Shown here piece after piece: positions 1 to 5,165 of a DNA stretch of 5,165 nucleotides. Source of the DNA: Methylocystaceae bacterium (GTDB lineage: Bacteria > Pseudomonadota > Alphaproteobacteria > Rhizobiales > Beijerinckiaceae); NCBI GenBank assembly GCA_003105285.1, contig PQAN01000094.1, forward strand, positions 1 through 5,165, in the 5' to 3' direction. Numbering within the stretch: position 1 is the first letter of the stretch; every line of letters starts with the position of its first letter. A model generated the notes under the pieces. That model did not search any database. It had not been told where the DNA came from and was given only the letters and a program-made list of their open reading frames with translations. Position numbers and translations under genes: made by a program.

Positions 1-314
1 GCCTCGGGGGACATTACTTGGGGTGGCGGAATGGCGAGATCGGGCTGCTCGACCTCTTCCGGCGGCGGGGGTTCTTCTTCCGCGGCCGTCACCTCTTGCG
101 ACTCGAAGAAATCGCCTTGCGGCACGAGGTCCATGCTGATCGAATCGAGACTGGCGATGGTCGGAACCGCGACAGCCAGCAGGAGCCAAGCGACGCCCGC
201 ATGCGCCGCCACCGCGCCGACGAGACTTACGGGCCGCAGCCAAGCGGGCTTGATCGCCGGTTGATTCGGGGCCGCTGGCGCCGGCTCCAGGGACGAGAAA
301 GCGAGGTCGGTCAT
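1..314 (-). CDS. tonB: TonB energy transducer, N-terminal part (cut by the left window edge)
   Basis: Inner-membrane-anchored protein that carries energy from the ExbB/ExbD motor across the periplasm to the TonB box of outer-membrane receptors. Only the first 104 codons are present and the receptor-binding C-terminal domain lies outside the window. A short Pro/Ala-rich cytoplasmic stretch (about residues 1-28) leads into one hydrophobic segment (about 29-52) with a histidine at residue 38 in GAVAAHAGVAW. A membrane histidine at this place is functionally important in known TonB proteins. After the membrane comes an acidic, proline-rich region (about 70-104, with EEEPPPPEEVEQP), the usual start of the periplasmic spanning rod. 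The start at 314 overlaps the exbD stop as ATGA and has a strong ribosome binding site 7 bases upstream, so it is well supported. TolA is the main alternative, but the Glu/Pro-rich rod and the neighbouring receptor favour TonB. Confidence 0.88.
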   Translation of the reverse strand, partial: MTDLAFSSLEPAPAAPNQPAIKPAWLRPVSLVGAVAAHAGVAWLLLAVAVPTIASLDSISMDLVPQGDFFESQEVTAAEEEPPPPEEVEQPDLAIPPPQVMSPE

Positions 315-820
315 TTCGCCGCTCCTCCCGCCGGAGCTCCCGCAGCAGCCGGGGCCGCCGCGGTTGGAGGCGCTTTCGCCGCCGCGGGCCCGGTCTTGCT
401 GCGAGAGTCGGTCAAAATGGCGATATGGGTGATGCCATTCGTCGCCAGCCTGTCCATGACGGCGACGACATCGCCGTAATTGGCCTCCTTGTCGCCGCGC
501 ACGTGCACGACGCGACTCTTGTCCTCGCCCATCATCACGCGGATGCCGTCGATCAGCGCATCGCCGGACACTTCCTCGGCGCCGAGCGAGATCTTGCCGT
601 CCTTGGTGACGGCCACGACGATCGGCTCCTTGGGGTTGAGCGGCTGGGCGGCCTTGGCCTGCGGAAGATTGACCTTCACGCCTTTGGCGAGCAATGGCGC
701 CGTCACCATGAAGATGATGAGCAGCACCAGCATGACGTCGACGAGCGGCGTCACATTGATGTCGGCGAGCGGCTGATAGAGCCCGTCGCCATTCTTGAAG
801 CGCGTCGGAAGGCCCGCCAT
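311..820 (-). CDS. exbD: ExbD/TolR-family proton-channel subunit
   Basis: Motor subunit that works with ExbB to turn the proton gradient into TonB movement. It is a 169-residue protein with a short cytoplasmic N-terminus, a single membrane helix (about residues 22-45) and a periplasmic domain (about 46-143). The helix carries the family signature INVTPLVDVMLVLLIIFMV. Asp28 matches the essential membrane aspartate (Asp25 in E. coli ExbD), and APLLAKGVKVNLP follows as in ExbD proteins. The start at 820 shares one base with the exbB stop (TGATG) and has GGGAGG 7 bases upstream, so translational coupling is likely. An open reading frame continues far upstream of this start across exbB, but that part is Arg/His-rich shadow. 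The odd feature is a low-complexity Ala/Pro/Gly tail at about residues 145-169, which the E. coli protein (141 residues) lacks. TolR is the alternative, but the adjacent tonB and receptor argue for ExbD. Confidence 0.93.
   Translation of the reverse strand: MAGLPTRFKNGDGLYQPLADINVTPLVDVMLVLLIIFMVTAPLLAKGVKVNLPQAKAAQPLNPKEPIVVAVTKDGKISLGAEEVSGDALIDGIRVMMGEDKSRVVHVRGDKEANYGDVVAVMDRLATNGITHIAILTDSRSKTGPAAAKAPPTAAAPAAAGAPAGGAAK
322..329 (-). promoter_or_regulatory. Strong ribosome binding site for tonB
   Basis: On the minus strand this reads GGGAGGAG, an excellent Shine-Dalgarno match, 7 bases before the ATG at 314. It lies inside the 3' end of exbD and fixes the tonB start at the ATGA overlap. 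Confidence 0.7.
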
Positions 821-1461
821 CACGCCGCCTCCCTCTGTCTCGCCGGCGCCGCATGGCCGCTGGTGATCGCGAGCGCCTTGTCCTCGATATAATGCGCGAC
901 CTGCTGGCCGGTGCGGGCGAAGGCGGCGCCGATGCGGTTGTAGCCGACCGAGGCGGGAATGGCGGCGGCCAGCCCATAGGCCGTGGCGGCGAGCGCCTCG
1001 GCGATGCCCGGCGCGACGACCGCGAGGCTCGTGTCCTGCGACTGCGCGATGCCGGCGAAACTCGTCATGATGCCCCACACCGTGCCGAACAGGCCGATGA
1101 AAGGAGCGACCGACGAGATGACGGCGAGATTGGGCAGACCGCCCTCGGCGCTCGTCAGCAGTTCGCGGCCCGTGCGGCTCATGATCTCGGCGATGCGTTC
1201 GCGCCTTTCGCCGATCGACTCGCCGGGGAGATCCAAGGAGGCGGCGTGTTCGCCGGCGGCCTCGATCGGCGCGAGCAGGCCGGCCGGCCCGCCGGCGCGG
1301 GCGATCCGCGTCGATTTGCCGATCCGCACGACGGCGACGACGCCTTCGACGATGAGGACCCACGTCCACACGGATGCGAGGAGAAGGATGGCCATAACGA
1401 TCTTGCCGACCGGTCCGGCGTTCAAGAACATCGTTACGGGAGAAATAGAAGTGTATTCCAT
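820..1461 (-). CDS. exbB: ExbB/TolQ-family proton-channel subunit
   Basis: Polytopic inner-membrane protein that forms the multimeric stator of the TonB motor. Three hydrophobic segments are visible in the 213-residue product: about 17-38, 111-136 and 153-176. A charged cytoplasmic loop lies between the first two. The family signatures are present: APFIGLFGTVWGIM (119-132) and PGIAEALAATAYGLAAAIPA (151-170). Thr127, Glu155 and Thr160 match by spacing and context the channel residues Thr148, Glu176 and Thr181 of E. coli ExbB, so the motor looks functional. I chose the ATG at 1461 (MEYTSISPVTMFLNAGP), which gives the compact N-terminus usual in this family. An in-frame ATG at 1491 would add MREPQARAPL; both starts have only a weak GAG upstream, so the choice is not settled. 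It is the first gene of the packed exbB-exbD-tonB set. TolQ is the alternative name; context decides for ExbB. Confidence 0.93.
   Translation of the reverse strand: MEYTSISPVTMFLNAGPVGKIVMAILLLASVWTWVLIVEGVVAVVRIGKSTRIARAGGPAGLLAPIEAAGEHAASLDLPGESIGERRERIAEIMSRTGRELLTSAEGGLPNLAVISSVAPFIGLFGTVWGIMTSFAGIAQSQDTSLAVVAPGIAEALAATAYGLAAAIPASVGYNRIGAAFARTGQQVAHYIEDKALAITSGHAAPARQREAA
828..833 (-). promoter_or_regulatory. Ribosome binding site for exbD
   Basis: Minus-strand GGGAGG lies 7 bases before the exbD ATG, inside the last codons of exbB. It decides the start at 820 against the much longer open frame upstream. Confidence 0.65.
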
Positions 1462-1615
1462 GAGTGGCGCTCGTGCTTGGGGTTCCCTCATCGCGCGGCT
1501 CGGCCGGCGATGCGCATTTATTTTGATTTTATCTTATCTCATCGCCTGGCTCACCGCACGTCGGGCGGGACTGTCGGCCGAGCGTTCGATCCGCTGCGCA
1601 GGACCGGACAGTGCT
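1462..1615 (-). promoter_or_regulatory. Gap before exbB: AT-rich island and possible leader structures
   Basis: This 154-base gap holds no convincing gene. At 1517-1541 lies a 25-base stretch with only four G/C bases, a striking island in GC-rich DNA. On the minus strand it includes GATAAGATAAAATC, where TAAAAT matches the -10 consensus TATAAT at five of six positions, but no good -35 sits at the right distance. An internal promoter or metal-repressor site for exbB is therefore possible but unproven. Two inverted repeats flank it. One pairs 1489-1494 (CATCGC) with 1507-1512, plus an inner 3-bp extension after a bulge, and it covers the alternative exbB start. The other pairs 1570-1575 (ACTGTC) with 1607-1612, extended by four bulged pairs, just after the stop of the upstream small gene. 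Neither is followed by a U-run on the minus strand, so neither is a classical terminator. Confidence 0.4.
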
Positions 1616-2029
1616 TCAGGAAATCGAGGGAGACCGTGGCGGCGCCCGGGCGCCGTTGACCGTCTGCGACACGGAGAGACGAGGCGCCGCCGCGGCGGGC
1701 GCGAGATAGAGCGCGGGGGACGCCGTCCGGTCGAGCCGCGTCAAGAGAGCGGAGCGCTCCGGCAAGACCGCGGGGCTGGCGTGCGCGGCCAGGCAACAGG
1801 GACAATCGGCCCGGGTCTTCCGGCCGCCGTCGGGCGTTTGGCCTTTCGGGACGGCGGAGGAATAGTCGTGGCAGGTGGCGAGACGCTCCGCCGCCGACGC
1901 CTGCATCGACGTCTCGCCGCGCGAAACGTGCGGCGCGCCGGAAACAAACAGTCCGAAGACGAGAGCGCATATGGCTGCGACAGCGAACGCCGCGCGCATG
2001 TCCATATATCTGGCTCTCGCATGTGACAT
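1616..2029 (-). CDS. Small secreted Cys-motif protein, DUF2946-like
   Basis: No characterised function is recognised. The 137-residue product has a hydrophobic N-terminal segment (about residues 12-32), suggesting export or membrane anchoring, and then a hydrophilic region with Cys53-His54 and DCPCCLAAHASPAVLPER at 75-92. Cys76, Cys78, Cys79 and His83 could bind a metal or form disulfides. The C-terminus contains ARAPP at 127-131. Small proteins with an export signal, a C-x2-C and an RAPP/RGPP-like end are what I recall as DUF2946-type proteins near TonB-dependent copper receptors; this is from memory, not a search. It is transcribed toward exbB and may head that operon, although 154 bases separate them. 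The start is uncertain: the ATG at 2029 has AAGAG 8 bases upstream, while in-frame ATGs at 2005 and 1999 give a more compact signal sequence. Other long frames here are Arg-rich and lack these motifs. Confidence 0.68.
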   Translation of the reverse strand: MSHARARYMDMRAAFAVAAICALVFGLFVSGAPHVSRGETSMQASAAERLATCHDYSSAVPKGQTPDGGRKTRADCPCCLAAHASPAVLPERSALLTRLDRTASPALYLAPAAAAPRLSVSQTVNGARAPPRSPSIS

Positions 2030-2037
2030 AAATGTCT

Positions 2038-2055
2038 CTTAACGGATTTTTTAAG
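2038..2055. repeat. Inverted repeat CTTAA-N8-TTAAG, candidate operator
   Basis: A perfect 5-bp inverted repeat with an 8-base spacer (cggatttt). It overlaps a second weak symmetry, GGA-N9-TCC at 2044-2058. The half-site spacing of about 13 bases is compatible with a dimeric regulator bound on one DNA face. It lies 9 bases upstream of the minus-strand ATG at 2029, where a bound repressor would block that arm. Short AT-rich palindromes arise by chance, so this is a candidate only. Confidence 0.3.
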
Positions 2056-2075
2056 TCCTGACAATCAGCGAGGTC

Positions 2076-2104
2076 TTGGAATTGCCTGCAGCGCAAGATT
2101 AAAT
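2076..2104 (+). promoter_or_regulatory. Candidate sigma-70-type promoter for the receptor arm
   Basis: TTGGAA (2076-2081) and TTAAAT (2099-2104) are separated by 17 bases. Each matches the housekeeping consensus at four of six positions. The predicted transcript would start near 2111, leaving about 38 bases of leader before the ATG at 2149. Spacing is ideal but the match is modest. Confidence 0.3.
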
Positions 2105-2148
2105 CACCGCTCGCTGTTCAACGAGGTTAATGCCGGTCGTAGCGTCGC

Positions 2149-2553
2149 ATGCCTGTCGGATTCCTCGCGAGAGTCTTGTTCGGTCTCGCCTTGCTGGCGC
2201 AGACCCTATGGCTGCCGTCGGCGGGATTTGACGCGTCCGCGTCATCGAGGGCTGCGTCGTCGGGTGGGCTGCTCTGTGCGATGCTGCACGGCGGTCCGGC
2301 CGAAGCGCGAAAGAGCGCCGCCTCGCTCGCGAGGCAGGAACAGGCGCCGAAGAACGATCCGTCTCATCGACACGGATTTTGCTCGTTCTGTCAGACGGGT
2401 TCGAGCCCGCCGCCGCTCGATCATTATCTGCCTCCGGCCGTCCTTCTGCATATTTCATGGGCGCGTCCGATCTTCGCCTCCTATTCGGACGGAATTCTAT
2501 TCTTTCGCGTCAATCACAATGCGCCGGCGCGCGCGCCGCCGTCCTTCTCCTGA
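2149..2553 (+). CDS. Small secreted His/Cys-motif protein, DUF2946-like
   Basis: No characterised function is recognised. The 134-residue product begins with a hydrophobic export signal (about residues 4-22, possible cleavage near DASA at 29-32). It continues with LLCAMLHGG (Cys43, His47) and a compact cluster SHRHGFCSFCQTG at 72-84 (His73, His75, Cys78, Cys81). The C-terminal part is proline-rich and ends ARAPPSFS, with ARAPP at 127-131. The His/Cys cluster looks like a soft-metal or haem-type ligand set, but metal binding is inferred. The overall plan matches the small protein on the opposite strand. The ATG at 2149 is the first start after an in-frame stop at 2140, although no strong ribosome binding site precedes it. 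The receptor starts 84 bases downstream on the same strand, so the two are probably co-transcribed. It may be a periplasmic metal chaperone, a receptor accessory factor, or a regulator. Confidence 0.68.
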   Translation: MPVGFLARVLFGLALLAQTLWLPSAGFDASASSRAASSGGLLCAMLHGGPAEARKSAASLARQEQAPKNDPSHRHGFCSFCQTGSSPPPLDHYLPPAVLLHISWARPIFASYSDGILFFRVNHNAPARAPPSFS

Positions 2554-2637
2554 CAACGCCGAAAAGCTCGTCGCGGCAGGCAACGCCGCGCTTTCGACAC
2601 GCGCCCGAAGAGGGGCGTCAGGGAAGGAATCGCATTC
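2554..2637 (+). promoter_or_regulatory. Receptor 5' leader with small hairpin and ribosome binding site
   Basis: The gap between the small gene and the receptor holds a short hairpin, CGCCC (2602-2606) with GGGCG (2613-2617) around a 6-base loop. The Shine-Dalgarno sequence GGAAGGA (2622-2628) follows, 9 bases before the ATG at 2638. The ribosome binding site is strong and fixes the receptor start. The hairpin ends five bases before it and could tune translation, but at 5 bp it may be incidental. Confidence 0.5.
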
Positions 2638-5165
2638 ATGTTTCGCAACTCGCTGCTGCGCGGCGTGAGCGCCGGCGCGCTCGCTGTCGTCTATCTGTCG
2701 TCCGCAGGCTTCGCTCCGGCCTATGCGCAAGAGGCGCTGCCGACGATTGACATCAACGCGGAGAGCGCTCCCGAACAATCGCGCCGACCGGCGCCGGGGG
2801 AGCCGACCTCGCGGTGGTCGCCGACGCTGCCGGACGGCAAGCCGGCCTTCGTGGAAAAATTCCAATTGCCCAATACCGTGGCGAGCGTCACGCGCAAGCA
2901 GATCGAGCAGACGATCAATGTCGTCGACACCGAGGACGTCGTCAAATATCTGCCGAGCCTGTTCCTACGCAAACGCAACAACGGCGACACGCAGGCCGTC
3001 CTGCAGACTCGCACCTGGGGCGTCGGCTCCAGCGCGCGCAGCCTCGTGTACGCCGACGATCTTCTGCTGACCGCGCTCATCGGCAATGACAACACGATCG
3101 GCGCGCCGCGCTGGGGGCTCGTCGCGCCGGAGGAGATCGAGCGCGTCGATTTTCTCTATGGTCCGTTCTCGGCTCAATATCCGGGCAACTCGCTCGGCGG
3201 CGTGCTGCAGATCACGACGCGCATGCCCGACAAGCTGGAGATCACCGCCAAGCAGTCCGTGGCGCTCCAGGACTTTTCGCTGTGGGGCACGAGCAGGCTG
3301 TTCCACACCGAGACGACCAATGTCTCGGTCGGCGACAAGGTCGGCGACTTCTCCTGGTTCGTCGCCGCCAATTACGCGCATGGGACGACGCAGCCGCTCA
3401 CTTACGTGACGGCCGCCAACAACAATCTCTACGGCTATCCCGGCGCCTATTTCGCGACGACGAAATTCGGCGCGCCGGCGACGGCGCTCGGCTCGAGCGG
3501 CAATCTCGAGAACGACATGGTCAACGCGAAGCTGAAACTGGCCTATGACTTCTCGCCGACGATCCGCGCGACTTATACGCTCGGCTTCTGGTCGAACGAC
3601 GGCGCGTCCATTCCGCAGCCCTATTTTTCCACGGACCGACAGGCGTTCGGCCCGGCGAGCGGCGCGGCCAGCATCGGTTCGGCGGCGCTGCAGAGCTTCG
3701 GCAACGGTTACTACCGCATTCAGGAGAAGATGCTCACCAATGCGCTGGCGGTGAAGTCGAACACCGGCGGCCTGTTCGATTTCGAAATCTCCGCCTCGCA
3801 TTTCACCTATCTGCAGTCGGACCAGCGTTCGCCCTATACCGCCGTCGCGCCCTTCGGCTATTCGCCGACCGGCAAGGACGTGCGCTACAACGGCACCTAT
3901 TGGACGCTGCTCGATCTGAAAGGCATCGTGCGGCCGGAGGGCTTCCTGAGTGGGCACGACATCAGCTTCGGCCTGCATGGGGATCAGTTCCACCTGAACA
4001 ACCCCACCTGGCTGACGACCAATTGGACGACTGGAATGGCGTCCTCCTACGGCGTCGTGGCGTCGATCGGCAACGGCACGACGCGCACGCAAGCGCTGTG
4101 GTTCCAGGATGCGTGGAAATTCGCGCCCGACTTCAAATTCACCGTGGGCGGCCGCTGGGAGCATTGGCAGGCGTCGGACGGCTACAATCAGGCCTTGGGC
4201 AATATCAACGCCAATGGATTCGGGTCGACGGCCCCGGCGAACAGCATGCTGCCGATCTATCAGCCCAATCTCTATCACACGCGCTTCTCGCCCAAGGGTT
4301 CGCTGCAATGGACGCCGGACAATGATTGGACGATCACCGGCTCGATCGGCCTCGCCAATCGCTTTCCGACCGTCAAGGAGCTCTATAATCTGACGACGAT
4401 CCCCGGCGCCGCGGGCACGGTGGTCAATCCGAATCCGAATCTGCGGCCCGAGGTCGCGCTCAGCAAGGAGCTCGCCTTCGAACGCAAGATCGGCGCGGAC
4501 GGCGCGGTGCGCCTGTCGCTGTTCGACGAAGAGGTGCGCGATGCGATCATTTCGCAGAACACCTACGTCGCTCAGGGAAATATTTTCGCCGCCTCGAACG
4601 TCAATGTCGACCGCATCCGCAACAGCGGCGTCGAGCTCGCCGCCCGCAAGAACAATGTCCTGATCGAGGGTCTGGAATTGTCCGGCAGCGTCACCTGGCT
4701 CAATGCGAGGGTGATATCGGACAGCGGATGGTCGCCGAGCCGCGGAACGAATTTCGACAATTGGGCGCTCTCTGTCGCCGGCAAGACGGTGCCCAGCGTT
4801 CCCGACTGGCGCTGGACGGGGGAGGCGACCTACCGTCCCGACGATCATTGGGCCTTCACGGTCGCGGCGCGCTTCCAGGGCCGGATGTGGACGACGCTCG
4901 CCAACAACGACATCGCCCATGGCGTCTATGGCAGCTTCGACCGCTTCTTCGTCGTCGACACGAAGATCCACTACAAGTGGAACCAGCATCTCTCCTTCGA
5001 CTTCGGCATCGACAATATCGGCAACTACAAATACTTCCTGTTCCATCCCTTCCCGCAGCGGACCTTCGTCCTCTCGGGCAAATATGAGTTCGGGCGCACG
5101 AAGGGCGAACGAGGAATTTTCTTCGAAGGAAACGAGCCGGGGCTGTTCGACGGCTTCAAGGTCGC
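2638..5165 (+). CDS. TonB-dependent outer-membrane receptor (open at the right edge)
   Basis: Outer-membrane gated channel importing an unidentified ligand, powered by TonB. The frame is open for 842 codons with no stop in the window. A signal peptide (1-30, AYA before Gln31) is followed by a TonB-box-like PTIDINA (35-41) and a Pro-rich linker. The plug (about 75-194) opens with NTVASVTRKQIEQT and closes with the family hallmark EEIERVDFLYGPFSAQYPGN continuing to LGGVLQITT. The barrel (about 195-818) has alternating aromatic strands, PNPNLRPEVALSKELAFER (435-453), which is the conserved family stretch before the last strands, and RTFVLSGKYEF (808-818), which looks like the terminal strand. 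The protein then continues for at least 24 residues (FFEGNEPGLFDGF near the end), which is unusual. I see no cysteine and few methionines, so there is no obvious copper-receptor signature in the barrel. Candidate ligands are a siderophore, another metallophore, or a metal complex. Confidence 0.95.
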   Translation, partial: MFRNSLLRGVSAGALAVVYLSSAGFAPAYAQEALPTIDINAESAPEQSRRPAPGEPTSRWSPTLPDGKPAFVEKFQLPNTVASVTRKQIEQTINVVDTEDVVKYLPSLFLRKRNNGDTQAVLQTRTWGVGSSARSLVYADDLLLTALIGNDNTIGAPRWGLVAPEEIERVDFLYGPFSAQYPGNSLGGVLQITTRMPDKLEITAKQSVALQDFSLWGTSRLFHTETTNVSVGDKVGDFSWFVAANYAHGTTQPLTYVTAANNNLYGYPGAYFATTKFGAPATALGSSGNLENDMVNAKLKLAYDFSPTIRATYTLGFWSNDGASIPQPYFSTDRQAFGPASGAASIGSAALQSFGNGYYRIQEKMLTNALAVKSNTGGLFDFEISASHFTYLQSDQRSPYTAVAPFGYSPTGKDVRYNGTYWTLLDLKGIVRPEGFLSGHDISFGLHGDQFHLNNPTWLTTNWTTGMASSYGVVASIGNGTTRTQALWFQDAWKFAPDFKFTVGGRWEHWQASDGYNQALGNINANGFGSTAPANSMLPIYQPNLYHTRFSPKGSLQWTPDNDWTITGSIGLANRFPTVKELYNLTTIPGAAGTVVNPNPNLRPEVALSKELAFERKIGADGAVRLSLFDEEVRDAIISQNTYVAQGNIFAASNVNVDRIRNSGVELAARKNNVLIEGLELSGSVTWLNARVISDSGWSPSRGTNFDNWALSVAGKTVPSVPDWRWTGEATYRPDDHWAFTVAARFQGRMWTTLANNDIAHGVYGSFDRFFVVDTKIHYKWNQHLSFDFGIDNIGNYKYFLFHPFPQRTFVLSGKYEFGRTKGERGIFFEGNEPGLFDGFKV

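Larger units (their letters stand above)
2030..2148. promoter_or_regulatory. Divergent control region between the two arms
   Basis: This 119-base stretch separates the start codons of the two divergent small genes and must contain or overlap the promoters of both arms unless transcription starts elsewhere. Its left third (2036-2058) is AT-rich and contains overlapping symmetrical elements. On the minus strand, TTGTCA at 2059-2064 matches the -35 consensus at five of six positions, but only a poor -10 (TAAGAG or GTTAAG) lies 15-17 bases further on. A better-spaced plus-strand promoter candidate is listed separately. No clear match to a Fur box, the Irr ICE motif, the RirA TGA-N9-TCA motif or a CueR-type site was seen. 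Confidence 0.6.

Noticed and set aside
821..1369. Upstream in-frame extension of exbD to 1369
   Set aside because: The added 183 residues are Arg/His-rich shadow of exbB. The start at 820 has a good ribosome binding site, a TGATG overlap and the normal family N-terminus.
1489..1530. Hairpin followed by a T-rich run on the plus strand, resembling a rho-independent terminator
   Set aside because: Four bases (cgca) separate the stem from the T-rich run, and no plus-strand gene lies upstream to be terminated. On the minus strand the AT-rich stretch precedes the hairpin.
1523..1541. Possible RirA-type TGA-N-TCA site in the AT-rich island
   Set aside because: The minus-strand TGA and TCA are separated by 12 bases instead of the expected 9, and the match to a Fur hexamer array is poor.
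853..2026. Long plus-strand frames opposite exbB and the small minus-strand gene (853-1659 and 983-2026)
   Set aside because: They run antisense to well-supported genes, show only Arg/Gly/Asp-rich or Arg/Ser-rich low-information sequence, and have no recognisable domain.
1551..2096. Alternative 181-codon minus-strand frame overlapping the small protein gene
   Set aside because: Its product is strongly Arg-rich with no export signal. The frame at 2029-1616 has a signal segment, the CPCC cluster and the ARAPP end shared with the partner protein.
2965..5046. A 693-codon open frame on the strand opposite the receptor
   Set aside because: It lies entirely antisense to a receptor with unmistakable domains. 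Its product is Arg/Ala/Asp-rich with no motif or membrane segment. Long antisense frames are expected opposite GC-rich genes with strong third-position bias.

Overview
The window is GC-rich and reads as alphaproteobacterial chromosome, probably from the Rhizobiales/Hyphomicrobiales. A methanotroph or methylotroph of the Methylosinus/Methylocystis type would fit, but that is an impression from protein style and gene context, not a demonstrated placement. The two outermost genes are both cut by the window edges.

The layout is two divergent arms around a 119-bp intergenic region (2030-2148). The left arm, on the minus strand, reads from the centre outward. It starts with a small secreted cysteine-motif protein (2029-1616), followed by a 154-bp gap with an AT-rich island. 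Then come exbB (1461-820), exbD (820-311) and the first 104 codons of tonB (314 to the window edge). The three motor genes are tightly packed: exbB/exbD overlap by 1 base and exbD/tonB by 4 bases. The right arm, on the plus strand, has a second small secreted cysteine-motif protein (2149-2553). After it comes a large TonB-dependent outer-membrane receptor (2638 to beyond the right edge) with signal peptide, TonB box, complete plug and essentially complete barrel.

Together the genes form a self-contained active import module. ExbB/ExbD would use the proton motive force at the inner membrane, TonB would carry the energy across the periplasm, and the receptor would import its ligand across the outer membrane. 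The two small proteins share an architecture: an N-terminal export signal, one isolated Cys, a C-x2-C motif, and a C-terminal ARAPP at residues 127-131 in both. They resemble the DUF2946-type small proteins that I recall beside TonB-dependent copper receptors. A metal or metallophore substrate is therefore the leading hypothesis, but the ligand cannot be read from the sequence.

The most interesting points are this paired small-protein arrangement around one divergent control region, a C-terminal extension on the receptor past the normal last barrel strand, and the AT-rich structured leader in front of exbB. No RNA genes, CRISPR arrays, insertion sequences or phage genes were seen.
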